A DNA stretch of 64,000 bases from Paenibacillus sp. yr247. GTDB lineage: Bacteria; Bacillota; Bacilli; Paenibacillales; NBRC-103111. The notes beneath the pieces were generated by a model. The model ran no database searches and was not told the origin of the DNA. It saw only the letters and a list, made by a program, of their open reading frames with translations. Shown in pieces: positions 9,284 to 17,586 of the stretch (the stretch's first letter is position 1; each line of letters opens with the position of its first letter). The translations under genes and the position numbers were made by a program. The stretch is from positions 62,001-126,000 of the forward strand of contig NZ_FNIF01000008.1 of NCBI RefSeq assembly GCF_900103825.1, read 5' to 3'.

Positions 9284-9821
9284 AGATATCGTCTGCCCTT
9301 GGTGCCGTATCGGTAAAAAGAATTTAACTGATGCGTTAGCCAATTTCACATCCGAACCTGTTGAAATTCACTATCGCGCTTACCAACTCGACCCCTCAAC
9401 ACCCATTAAAGGTCAAGCGTCAGGCTTACTTTTCGATTTCTCCAAAATTGAGAAGATGCCGAATACATTAAATGCTCATCAACTCATAGCTATCGCACCG
9501 GATGAGTACAAAAAGGATCTTGTTGACGACTTGTTTAAAGCTTATTTCGAAGAGGGAAAAGATATTGGGCATTTAGATGTTTTGCTGGATATTGCTGAAC
9601 AGCTAGGCATGAATCGGGAGCAAACATCCACTCTTTTGAGCACAAAAGAAGGGTTAGAGCAGGTCGAAGATGATCTTGAATTCGCCAGACAAGCCGGTGT
9701 TACCGGAGTCCCCTTTTTCGTAATCAATCGTAAATATGCACTAACCGTCGCTCAGTCTTCAGATACTTTCCTCCAAGCCCTTCAGCAAATTAGTGAGGAA
9801 CAACCGAGCGAAGAAGCTTAA
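9198..9821 (+). CDS. DsbA/FrnE-family oxidoreductase, truncated and joined to AraC debris
   Basis: Thioredoxin-fold protein of the DsbA/FrnE (2-hydroxychromene-2-carboxylate isomerase-like) family. True similarity starts at codon 25 (9270) with IEIFQDIVCPWCRIGKKNL, including the CPWC active site, and ends with the cis-proline region GVTGVPFFVINRKYA. The first 24 codons from TTG 9198 are AraC pseudogene sequence read in another frame, so the native start codon has been lost. About 30 residues seem to be deleted after PSTPIKGQ, where the sequence jumps to LLFDFSKIEKMPN. The product may be made but is probably non-functional; it could equally be called a pseudogene. Confidence 0.6.
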   Translation: MSKLASEMQATLWRAFVNLLDSHLIEIFQDIVCPWCRIGKKNLTDALANFTSEPVEIHYRAYQLDPSTPIKGQASGLLFDFSKIEKMPNTLNAHQLIAIAPDEYKKDLVDDLFKAYFEEGKDIGHLDVLLDIAEQLGMNREQTSTLLSTKEGLEQVEDDLEFARQAGVTGVPFFVINRKYALTVAQSSDTFLQALQQISEEQPSEEA

Positions 9822-9828
9822 AAATGAC

Positions 9829-9874
9829 AAAACCCGACTTTCTCTTCGGATGAAGAGTAGTCGGGTTTTGTTTT
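9829..9874. terminator. Bidirectional intrinsic terminator
   Basis: Arms AAAACCCGACT and AGTCGGGTTTT with T-rich flanks on both strands, between the convergent DsbA-family gene and the MFS gene. Confidence 0.9.
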
Positions 9875-9891
9875 ATGCACGATTAAACTGT

Positions 9892-11274
9892 TTAGACCTT
9901 TTTACCGAAAATTTGCTTATAAACTACTCCACTGATAACCACTATAGCGGCAAAGATAAGGAGAAGATTGCTATACGGCACAGCTTTAAGGGTTTTCAAT
10001 ACCGGATTCGTATAGAACTCCATGATGCCGCCATCTAAAAGTTTGGCAACAAGTGCTGTTCCTACCGCACCAGAGATAAAGCTAATGAGGTTGAACAGTC
10101 CCATCCCCACACCCGTCTCATGTAATTCCAATGTTAATGAAACACGGTTAGCTAAAGCAGTCTGAATAAAGGAAAATCCAACATAAGTGGGAAGCAATGC
10201 CGCTGAAATAAGCCAAGGGGATTGACCTACTGTTAGGGCAATAGCCGCGAGGCTTACAAATAGAAGCCCCATTCCAATGTACACTACGAAGTTATTTCCT
10301 TTTTTGTCAGCTAAATTACCGCCTATCGTACCAAATACTACGGCACTAATGGCACCTGGGAACAGAATGAGACCAATCGTGCTCGTACTTAAGTCATTTA
10401 CTGTCGCCAGCATCAGAGGAATAACGAACATGATACCCATCACCGTGCAGAAAATGAGAAAACCAACGATCAAACCGCCACGCAGCAGCCGATTACGAAA
10501 CAAGGCAGGTTCTATAAATGGTTCTTTGGCTCGGCGAATATGAGCAACAAACCAAATGAATAAGACCACACTCGCGACCAAATAGTACCAATGAGGGAAG
10601 GATAAATATACGGTGATACCGGCAACGGAAAAAGCAACGAGTACCGCGCCCAGAATGTCAACACTGCCTTCTTTGCGTTTCTCTTCCGGTAAAATCTGTC
10701 TGAAAAAAGGAATGGATATGAGTGTGAATAACGGAATGATAAACAAATAAGTCCAATGAAAGGTTGCCGAGATAAATCCGCCCACAACGGGACCTACCGC
10801 AATGGCAAATGAGACGGTGGATGTTAACAGCCCGAATACTTTACCTCGATCCGAAGGAGAAAAGTAACGTGCAACGACGACCATGACTAAGGCTGGAATG
10901 GCTGATGCGCCAGCCCCTTGAACTGCGCGGGCAAAAATAACCGCCGGATACCAAGCCTGAAGAAGAAAGCCTAGTGCGGAACCAGCACTATAGATGACGA
11001 TTCCTGCAACAATCAGGTTTTTTAAGCTGTAAATATCGGATAAGCGGCCATAAATGACAGACCCAATCCCGAAAAAAATAATAAACGTTGTAAGTACCCA
11101 ACTCACGCCAGTCGGTGTAATCGCGTATTGCTTGGCGATTTCGGGTGTAGAAACGTTGAAAACCGTTTCGTTCAGCACGGCGAAAAAAATAAGAAAAATA
11201 ATCCATGGCACAGCCTTCTTGGCATCTATAACCTTCTCTTGTGTCATGTCTGTTGCAGTAGCAACATGTTGCAT
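9892..11274 (-). CDS. TetK/TetL-like MFS exporter, 14 TM (copy 1)
   Basis: Drug:H+ antiporter-2 type major facilitator, about 460 residues and 14 hydrophobic helices. It closely follows the TetL/TetK pattern: AVLNETVFNVSTPEIAKQY in helix 1, GRLSD, and ARAVQGAGASAIPALVMVV followed by YFSPSDRGKVFGL with the antiporter motif C region GPVVGGFIS. Substrate unknown; tetracycline resistance should not be assumed. Start ATG 11274 is chosen because AGGTGG lies five bases upstream; an in-frame GTG at 11283 overlaps that site. An 18-base dyad lies about 80 bases upstream. It is divergent from an LtaS-like gene and has a second paralogue at 21566-22945. Confidence 0.85.
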   Translation of the reverse strand: MQHVATATDMTQEKVIDAKKAVPWIIFLIFFAVLNETVFNVSTPEIAKQYAITPTGVSWVLTTFIIFFGIGSVIYGRLSDIYSLKNLIVAGIVIYSAGSALGFLLQAWYPAVIFARAVQGAGASAIPALVMVVVARYFSPSDRGKVFGLLTSTVSFAIAVGPVVGGFISATFHWTYLFIIPLFTLISIPFFRQILPEEKRKEGSVDILGAVLVAFSVAGITVYLSFPHWYYLVASVVLFIWFVAHIRRAKEPFIEPALFRNRLLRGGLIVGFLIFCTVMGIMFVIPLMLATVNDLSTSTIGLILFPGAISAVVFGTIGGNLADKKGNNFVVYIGMGLLFVSLAAIALTVGQSPWLISAALLPTYVGFSFIQTALANRVSLTLELHETGVGMGLFNLISFISGAVGTALVAKLLDGGIMEFYTNPVLKTLKAVPYSNLLLIFAAIVVISGVVYKQIFGKKV

Positions 11275-11355
11275 GGTCTCCACCTCGATCTTTCTATGTC
11301 TCCAGCCATCTTATCATAAGAAGTTCTGCTACAGACTGGAACTGTAAAAATTTCC

Positions 11356-11373
11356 ATTACAATTAACTGTAAT
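11356..11373. promoter_or_regulatory. Candidate operator dyad in MFS/LtaS divergent region
   Basis: ATTACAATTAACTGTAAT is an inverted repeat with perfect six-base arms and a TTAA centre, one mismatch in total. It lies between the divergent MFS and LtaS-like genes and could bind a dimeric repressor. No regulator gene is adjacent. Confidence 0.4.
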
Positions 11374-11477
11374 AATAAATGTTATAGTTAAGACTGTCAA
11401 GGGATATCTTTCTTCTTTTTTCAAGATATAAGATAATAGATGAATGGAATGGCACTTATAGAATAGGAGTCCAACGA

Positions 11478-13565
11478 ATGACTACTTTACTTCAAACACT
11501 TAAGCATGTACCCTCTCGCATCATGATCATTGTATTACCATTTCTACTGATGGGCATGGTTGAATACTTAGAAAGAGGCTCCTATGAAGAACTTCATAAA
11601 TGGGTCATGATTCACCCACTTTCTATGGTTCTTGCCTACTTTGTTGTAGGTACTATGTATTTGTTCCTTATCGCAGTAACCGGTCGAAGCCGCTTATCCT
11701 TTTGGCTTCTTTGTGCCATTCTGCTTCCTCTGGGCGCAATTAGCGGCAGTAAATTAAAAGCCATTGGAGCGCCATATTATCCATGGGACCTCGCTTTTAA
11801 TAATCAAATTATCGAGTACAAAGCATTTCTTCATGGGTATTTAAACCTTACAATACTTGGTACTGTTGCCATTTTCCTTGCGATTGCCGCTCTATTATTT
11901 CGTTTGGTTTTGCTGCATGGACGTATCCAATTCACATGGATTGAACGAAGTATTTATGCAGTCATTTCATTAGTTATGGCGACTAGCCTTTATATGGACA
12001 AGCCCATTCCTTTCATGAATTTATATGGCATTTACACGGTGCCTTGGGATCAAACGATCACCTATGACGAGAATGGGTATCTGTACTCCTCCGTGCAAAT
12101 GCTTGGGTTTCTGAATGTCGCAAAACCGGATGGGTATAGTAAAAAAGCAGTCACCTCCATTTTGGAGAAGATTCCTGAGAAAAAAGCAGCCAGTGACAAA
12201 AAGCCGAACATCATCGTCATGCTCGGAGAGGCTTTCTGGGATCCAACAATAATGAAAAACATCTCATTTAGTCGGGATCCTATACCGAATTTGCATCAAT
12301 TACAAAAAACTTACACCAGTGGTTGGATGTTATCTCCGCAATTCGGTGGCAGCACTGCAAATGTAGAATTTGAAGTTTTATCGAGTAATTCCATGCGATT
12401 CTTTGGGAAATCCCCAGATAAAATATTACCTTATATCGAGTACATGAACCATGGCGTAGACTCTTTAGCAAGTATCGCGACGAGGCAGGGGTATTCCGCT
12501 ACATCGATCAACCCTTTCTTTAGCTATTTCTTCGACAGCAGAAAGGTGTATAAGCATTTTGGTTTTTCGCGGTTCATTGCTAGTGAGTTTTTCCCAAATG
12601 ATTTTGAAGGGCCGAACTATGCGGACCGAGCTGTTGTAAAGAAGATTATCGAGGAAACTGAGAAAAGCCCGGGGCCTGATTTCATTTTCGCGAATACGAT
12701 GGAAAATCATCATCCCTTTAAACCAGGAAAATTCATCAAAAACACGATTGAAGTTAACGGGGATATCACGGCTGAATCCAAAGGCATTTTGGAAACGTAC
12801 GCCCAGGGTATTTCGGGTACAGACAAAGCGCTCCAGTCTTTAGTTGATTATTACACTAAAAAATCCGAGCCTACAATCATCCTTTTTTTCGGGGATCATT
12901 TACCGTTCTTTGAAGAAAATTATAAAGTTTACCGCGACGCGAAGTACGTGCTGCCTGATGATCCAGATTTGTATACGAAGACACATTACACGCCTTTCTT
13001 AATTTGGAACAATTTTCTGCCCGCGGATCAGGAGAAGTTGAATCTTAAAATGAGCCCTTCGTTTTTAGGTCCTAAGGTTCTTCATATGGCTGGTGTACAG
13101 GGGAGTTACTACACAGACTATCTCTATGATTTGTCGCAAAAAATACCTGTTATTCCGCCGAATGAGATGTGGGACAAGTATCAAATAAAACCGAGCGATC
13201 TCTCCGACTACATGAAGCTTCAATACGATAACTTATTCGGAGGTCGTTATGGGTACGAAGCCAAGGGCTTCAAAAACACAATCATCCAGCCTAACTACAC
13301 CTTAGGCTATGGTGATCCCGTGATAACTAAAGTGATTCAAAGTGAAAACAAGCTCCAGGTTGTTGGCACCCCTTTTTATTCATCCTGCAATGTTTATATT
13401 GATGGCGTGCAGTTCAAATCCAATTTCGATGGGAAAGATACGCTTTATGTCGATCTGTCAGAGAACCCACTTTCAGAGACTGGTAAACCTCATCAAGTCG
13501 AAGTACGAATATATGATGATAAAAAGATGAAGATCGGCCAATCAAACCTTTATCCGCTGCCCTAG
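11478..13565 (+). CDS. LtaS-like membrane sulfatase-fold polymer synthase (copy 1)
   Basis: Predicted phosphoglycerol (or related) transferase of the lipoteichoic acid synthase family, 695 residues. Five N-terminal membrane helices (to about residue 185) are followed by an extracellular sulfatase-fold domain starting at KPNIIVMLGEAFWDP. The nucleophile threonine is likely in GGSTANVEFE, and the metal-binding Asp-His is in FFGDHLPFF. After residue about 600 comes a beta-rich extension. ATG is preceded by AGGAG with seven bases spacing. The gene has its own terminator. A paralogue of nearly the same length lies at 19395-21506; the family also contains non-LTA enzymes, so the polymer is unknown. 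Confidence 0.87.
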   Translation: MTTLLQTLKHVPSRIMIIVLPFLLMGMVEYLERGSYEELHKWVMIHPLSMVLAYFVVGTMYLFLIAVTGRSRLSFWLLCAILLPLGAISGSKLKAIGAPYYPWDLAFNNQIIEYKAFLHGYLNLTILGTVAIFLAIAALLFRLVLLHGRIQFTWIERSIYAVISLVMATSLYMDKPIPFMNLYGIYTVPWDQTITYDENGYLYSSVQMLGFLNVAKPDGYSKKAVTSILEKIPEKKAASDKKPNIIVMLGEAFWDPTIMKNISFSRDPIPNLHQLQKTYTSGWMLSPQFGGSTANVEFEVLSSNSMRFFGKSPDKILPYIEYMNHGVDSLASIATRQGYSATSINPFFSYFFDSRKVYKHFGFSRFIASEFFPNDFEGPNYADRAVVKKIIEETEKSPGPDFIFANTMENHHPFKPGKFIKNTIEVNGDITAESKGILETYAQGISGTDKALQSLVDYYTKKSEPTIILFFGDHLPFFEENYKVYRDAKYVLPDDPDLYTKTHYTPFLIWNNFLPADQEKLNLKMSPSFLGPKVLHMAGVQGSYYTDYLYDLSQKIPVIPPNEMWDKYQIKPSDLSDYMKLQYDNLFGGRYGYEAKGFKNTIIQPNYTLGYGDPVITKVIQSENKLQVVGTPFYSSCNVYIDGVQFKSNFDGKDTLYVDLSENPLSETGKPHQVEVRIYDDKKMKIGQSNLYPLP

Positions 13566-13578
13566 TCATGACTCTAGC

Positions 13579-13626
13579 CCCCTTGGAATAGGATGAAACC
13601 ATATCCTGTTGCCGAGGGGGTTTTTG
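13579..13626 (+). terminator. Intrinsic terminator after LtaS-like copy 1
   Basis: CCCCCTTGG pairs with CCGAGGGGG, with an inner AGGAT/ATCCT stem and a T5 tail. The GAGGGGG of its 3' arm is also the best ribosome binding site of the next gene. Confidence 0.8.
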
Positions 13627-13628
13627 GC

Positions 13629-14012
13629 ATGCATAGTCGTATCCCGCCTGCGCACGTTCATTTTTTCGAGGTGATGTCATCGGAAGAATTAAAGCATAAA
13701 CACTTATTGCGTCTATATACGTTTAATGTGAACGGTACAGCCTGCGATGGACACGTCCATCAATACCAAGGCATTACTGGCATTAAGTATGGTCATTACC
13801 ATGCTTACTACGGCACGACAGGACCAGCCATTGCACTCCAGGATGGAACTCACTTTCATCTACTTGAAGGTACAGTCGAGTTGAATGCTTATAACACACC
13901 ACGACGAAATGCGCTGGAGATATCAGCCAAAATGGAAGGACTAATTAAAGAACTGCACCAGCATACGTACTCTGGATATTCTACAATTGGTTTTGGGTAT
14001 GAGCCTTGGTGA
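13629..14012 (+). CDS. ymaF: YmaF family protein
   Basis: Conserved Bacillota protein of unknown function with the YmaF pattern of repeated histidine motifs: AHVHFFEV, KHKHLLR, DGHVHQYQG, GHYHAYYG and GTHFHLLEG. The histidine spacing suggests metal binding on a beta scaffold (inference). ATG 13629 is chosen because GAGGGGG lies eight bases upstream. An earlier in-frame ATG at 13593 lies in the loop of the preceding terminator and has no good site. With this start the protein has 127 residues. Confidence 0.82.
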   Translation: MHSRIPPAHVHFFEVMSSEELKHKHLLRLYTFNVNGTACDGHVHQYQGITGIKYGHYHAYYGTTGPAIALQDGTHFHLLEGTVELNAYNTPRRNALEISAKMEGLIKELHQHTYSGYSTIGFGYEPW

Positions 14013-14050
14013 GTGATCGGCAGGAGTCGGAAAACGACGAAGGGAATGAT

Positions 14051-14107
14051 AAAGAGTCTAGTAAGATGGCTGATAAGTCTGATAAGCCTCTTCTAGACTC
14101 TTTTTGG
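14051..14107. terminator. Bidirectional intrinsic terminator
   Basis: AAAGAGTCTAG pairs with CTAGACTCTTT, T-rich on both sides, between the convergent ymaF and mutarotase genes. Confidence 0.85.
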
Positions 14108-14109
14108 GG

Positions 14110-15093
14110 TTACTTTAGTAATGGTTCGATATGGATAGACCAATTGAATGTGAACGATTCACCCACTGCTAAGCCTTGGGCGCCAGATACTTCAGGTGAA
14201 AAAGGTTCGTTGAACACGTTCATAATACTCGTATAAGGTTCGAGGGACACCGCATCCGTCCATGGAGCAGTGAAAAGAACATGAATGGGAAACTTGTCTC
14301 CCATGTTGTACACGAGCTTCGTACCCCGAGCCTCATAATGAAGCTCGCAGGTTTGCGGTCCCGGCTCGATGCTGAGCATCTGCGAGCCGCCGGGGTAGTT
14401 AGGCAGCGCTGTGACGAGCGCGCCCTGCTGCAGCGCCGCTGTGAGCGGTGATGGCGCGGGCTCGGCTGCCGCGTAGCCATCCGCGCTGAGCGGCCATTCT
14501 GCCGCCGCGGGGATCAAGACCCGCACGCGGCTGGCTTCGCCCTTCGCGAACGCGAAGTACGGGTGAAAGCCAAGAGATAGCGGCATCGTTTCGCCGCTAT
14601 GGTTGGCGATTTCACCGCTGAGCGACAGCGTACCGTCCTTCAGACGGTACGTGAAGCGAAAGCATGCGGCGTGTGGATAATACGCCAGCATATCCGGATG
14701 CTCCGCGAAGTCGAACTCAGCGGAGACATACGCCCCGCCAGCGGCATCCGCGCCGCTGGCGACGACTTTCCACGGCCGCTCGCGCAGCTCGCCGTGGGCG
14801 TGATCCGGCTCCCGATTCGCGGGGAGCCGGTACTCGCGGCCTCCGAAGGAGAAGGCCGCAAGCTTGACGCGACCCGGCGGGAACAGAATGGGCACGCCGT
14901 AGCGCGAAGACTTGACGCGAAGCTCAGCTGCGCTGGCTGGCTTCGCGATGTAGGCATGGTTCCGTACATCGAAGCGGAACAGATGCAGTCCAATGGCCGG
15001 GATGACTTCGGCCTCGGCCTGAGCATGGTGGTCGACTAGGCGCAGGGTCGACTCTCCGTCCCACTCACTCGTGATAATCTCATATTGATTCAT
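14110..15093 (-). CDS. Aldose 1-epimerase (mutarotase) family protein
   Basis: Galactose-mutarotase-fold enzyme (327 residues) that would interconvert alpha and beta anomers of a hexose in the cytoplasm. Likely catalytic histidines are in HAHGELRERPW (about residue 100) and GFHPYFAF (about 176), and the catalytic glutamate is in SLEPYTSIMN near the C-terminus. ATG follows AAGGAGG. Much of the gene (about 14340-15030) is markedly more GC-rich than its neighbours, with GC-biased third positions. The leader carries a hairpin plus ribosome binding site also found before tctA. Its specific sugar is unknown. Confidence 0.85.
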   Translation of the reverse strand: MNQYEIITSEWDGESTLRLVDHHAQAEAEVIPAIGLHLFRFDVRNHAYIAKPASAAELRVKSSRYGVPILFPPGRVKLAAFSFGGREYRLPANREPDHAHGELRERPWKVVASGADAAGGAYVSAEFDFAEHPDMLAYYPHAACFRFTYRLKDGTLSLSGEIANHSGETMPLSLGFHPYFAFAKGEASRVRVLIPAAAEWPLSADGYAAAEPAPSPLTAALQQGALVTALPNYPGGSQMLSIEPGPQTCELHYEARGTKLVYNMGDKFPIHVLFTAPWTDAVSLEPYTSIMNVFNEPFSPEVSGAQGLAVGESFTFNWSIHIEPLLK

Positions 15094-15100
15094 GATGAAT

Positions 15101-15127
15101 CCTCCTTAGAGTTTTGCTTTAGCAAAA
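15101..15127 (-). promoter_or_regulatory. Leader hairpin plus Shine-Dalgarno module (copy 1)
   Basis: On the minus strand TTTTGCTAAAGCAAAA is followed directly by CTCTAAGGAGG and then the mutarotase ATG. A nearly identical module precedes tctA at 51707-51733. Confidence 0.6.
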
Positions 15128-15170
15128 ATGGCATCGTAAGCATACGCTTTGATTTTTTCGCCAGCAATAC

Positions 15171-16097
15171 TTAGCTCGCAAGCTTTTTTCTTGATCGTCT
15201 TTGATAGTACTTAGATATCAAAACAGTTCCAAGTACGAGGAATACGGTGGTGATAAAGCTGCCTTCCGCTCCGAAACCTCCTCCAGAAACAAGTGCAGCT
15301 CCTTGTGTCTGAGTCTTGATTAATGACGGCATCGGTGTGCCGGATACCTCGAATCCGAAGATACAGCCCTGGAAGAAATTCCAGGACAAATGCATGCCAA
15401 TCGGCATCCACAAGCCTCTAGAGTACTCCCGGCACAAGCCAAATAACAGCCCTGCCAAAAGTAAATTCAAGAGCGGCATCGGAGTGCTCCACATACCCGG
15501 ATTAAATGTATGCATCATCGCAAATACAATAGTCGATACGGTTATGGCAGGAATGAAGCCGAACCTCGATTTTACAAGCCCCTGTAGGTAGCCGCGAGCG
15601 AACAACTCTTCATTTACAGCTACACCGATAAAGAGTAAGAAAGCGCCTATCAGTTCTACCCCCAACGTTTCTGTCCATTGGCTGGATTGGATCTGTATTC
15701 CACCCATTAGCCAAATCCCGGCACAACTGATGGTGATAAGCAAAGCGCCTGCAGTGAAGCCTTCTCCGAATCGTTGTCCGGGCTGGTGCGCAAGAAATCC
15801 TAGTGTCCATCCTTTACGTCTTTCGAAGATCGCGTACGCAAGGAAAACCCCGCTAATAAAACCTATAATTTGCGCCCACAAAGCCGCCTGAATAAAGAAT
15901 GGATCTCCAGCTACTCCTGCCAAACTTAACTCCTGAGCAGGATGTCTTCGAATCGTTACAACCGCCGCCGCAATCGATAAAACCACCGTTATCACAACAA
16001 TGAAAACAAGGGTTAACCATACTTTGCCCACAATCGTAAGAATGGATAAGGACGTTTGCTTTTTTATATTGATGAAGTTCCACTCCTTTCTCACCAC
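15171..16097 (-). CDS. CPBP (CAAX-type) intramembrane metalloprotease
   Basis: Polytopic membrane protein of the CPBP/Abi family, glutamic-type intramembrane proteases. All three active-site motifs are visible: EELFARGYLQG (EExxxR), FAMMHTFNP (FxxxH) and HLSWNFFQG (HxxxN). About eight hydrophobic segments. The start is uncertain. GTG 16097 is in frame but has a poorly spaced site, while AAAGGAG lies inside the first codons, nine bases before an in-frame ATC. The real N-terminus may therefore be eight codons shorter. Divergent from the histidine kinase gene. The substrate is unknown; relatives act in membrane protein processing or bacteriocin self-protection. Confidence 0.85.
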   Translation of the reverse strand: MVRKEWNFINIKKQTSLSILTIVGKVWLTLVFIVVITVVLSIAAAVVTIRRHPAQELSLAGVAGDPFFIQAALWAQIIGFISGVFLAYAIFERRKGWTLGFLAHQPGQRFGEGFTAGALLITISCAGIWLMGGIQIQSSQWTETLGVELIGAFLLFIGVAVNEELFARGYLQGLVKSRFGFIPAITVSTIVFAMMHTFNPGMWSTPMPLLNLLLAGLLFGLCREYSRGLWMPIGMHLSWNFFQGCIFGFEVSGTPMPSLIKTQTQGAALVSGGGFGAEGSFITTVFLVLGTVLISKYYQRRSRKKLAS

Positions 16098-16213
16098 CTA
16101 TTCGAGAATAATCGCCTATTTCCTGCCAAGTCTTGGCGGAAAGGATTCTCTTGTGCAAATGTTGGCTCCATGCCACAATAGAAGAAACATTCAATTCGAT
16201 TGACGGAGGACAT

Positions 16214-17572
16214 ATGCTTTTCGTTCTATTTGCACTCTGGATCATCGCGTTGGGACTTGTCATGGTGGATCCAAGATCAAGCACGATGCGCTGGATGAGC
16301 GCCGTTGCTTTTACTGGTGGCTTCGGTGCCCTTGCCGCTGTATTATCCGAAATCTGTATCCCATATATCCAGCAAACGGTGCCTAATCCTTCCATTAGCA
16401 TGCTGCTCTACCGCTTCATGGGCATTTGCTCACTGATCTCGTACTATGGCTTGCCGTATTCATTTGCCATGCTTTCTTTGAAATATAACACATCCTGGCA
16501 GAAACCAGCCATTCGAATGTGGCTGCCCATAGGTCTTCTAATTCCTCCTATTGCCTGCTTACTGTTTACACCTGGCTATACCGAGGAAATGCCCATTGCC
16601 TTTCCCATAGTAGCCTCCTGGGTTGTTCCTTATATTTTCATTGGTGCAGTTCTTATCGTGATCAAAACCGAGCGGCTACCCGCCATGAGGCGAACGCACT
16701 TGTTTACCTGTTTATCTCTTCTTCCGCCAATTCTCTGTGTTGGCGTACTTAATTACGTCATGCCGAGCTTCGGTTATTACCGGATGTGGGTATATCATGT
16801 GTGGATTTTGACTTTCGTTGTGCCTTTTTTCGTGTTTACTTTTTTCAAATACGGCTTTCTCGGGATGAGGCTCCTCATCGAACGACGTAAGCTTGACTCG
16901 ACACTCCGGGCAATCACATCGGGAACCGCGATTTTAAACCATGCGATCAAAAATGATGTAGGAAAAATGCGATTATTCCTCGAGAAGATGAAGCAGTATG
17001 CCGAGGAAACGAACCAAGCTGAGCTCATTCAGGACATCGATGTCGTTATGGGATCTTCCACGCATATACGTGACATGATTAGCCGTGTTCACGAACAAAC
17101 ACAGGAGCTACCGCTGCGTGTTTCTCCTGTCCATTTAGTGGAGCTGATGGATGAGGTACTTCTTCCTCTTACTCCTTACGTCACTAAGGTCAAGGTAAGC
17201 CAGAACATCTCTGACAACCTTACGCTTCAATTGGATCGCATTCAAATCGCTGAAACGTTAACGAATGTACTTATGAATGCGGCAGAAGCTATGCCAAAAG
17301 GCGGCGATCTTATCATCAAAGCTTATCCTGCCAAAAAGAACATCGTTTTGGAAATTAGAGATACCGGAATTGGTATGGAGAAAGCCGTGTTAAAGCAAGT
17401 ATTAGAACCGTTTTATACAACCAAAAGCGGCAGTCATAGCAACTTTGGACTCGGACTCGCTTACTGCTACAGTGTTATGAAGAAACATGGGGGAACCTTG
17501 GAATTAAGCAGTGAACCAGGGAAGGGCACCAGCGTATTTCTGACATTCCCCGGCAACCGATTACTGACATAG
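16214..17572 (+). CDS. Sensor histidine kinase with multi-TM N-terminus
   Basis: Membrane sensor kinase, about 452 residues from ATG 16214, which has GGAGG six bases upstream (an upstream in-frame ATG at 16133 lacks a site). About seven hydrophobic helices (residues 1-215) form the sensor. The phosphoacceptor is likely the histidine in LNHAIKNDVGKM, and the ATPase domain shows NVLMNAAEAMP (N box), DTGIGM (G1) and FGLGLAYCYSV (G2). It lies directly upstream of a LuxR-type response regulator and forms a two-component system with it. The signal is unknown. Confidence 0.88.
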   Translation: MLFVLFALWIIALGLVMVDPRSSTMRWMSAVAFTGGFGALAAVLSEICIPYIQQTVPNPSISMLLYRFMGICSLISYYGLPYSFAMLSLKYNTSWQKPAIRMWLPIGLLIPPIACLLFTPGYTEEMPIAFPIVASWVVPYIFIGAVLIVIKTERLPAMRRTHLFTCLSLLPPILCVGVLNYVMPSFGYYRMWVYHVWILTFVVPFFVFTFFKYGFLGMRLLIERRKLDSTLRAITSGTAILNHAIKNDVGKMRLFLEKMKQYAEETNQAELIQDIDVVMGSSTHIRDMISRVHEQTQELPLRVSPVHLVELMDEVLLPLTPYVTKVKVSQNISDNLTLQLDRIQIAETLTNVLMNAAEAMPKGGDLIIKAYPAKKNIVLEIRDTGIGMEKAVLKQVLEPFYTTKSGSHSNFGLGLAYCYSVMKKHGGTLELSSEPGKGTSVFLTFPGNRLLT

Positions 17573-17586
17573 AGGGGGATTTGTAC

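Noticed and set aside
9892-11274. Naming the MFS gene tet(L) or calling tetracycline resistance
   Set aside because: The pattern is TetK/L-like but many chromosomal DHA2 exporters share it; no attenuator leader or close-identity evidence is available.
14006-14236. Plus-strand open frame downstream of ymaF
   Set aside because: Contains the bidirectional terminator and runs antisense into the mutarotase gene.
14599-15039. Long plus-strand frame opposite the mutarotase gene
   Set aside because: GC-rich coding sequence on the other strand produces long antisense frames; it has no start signal or family match.
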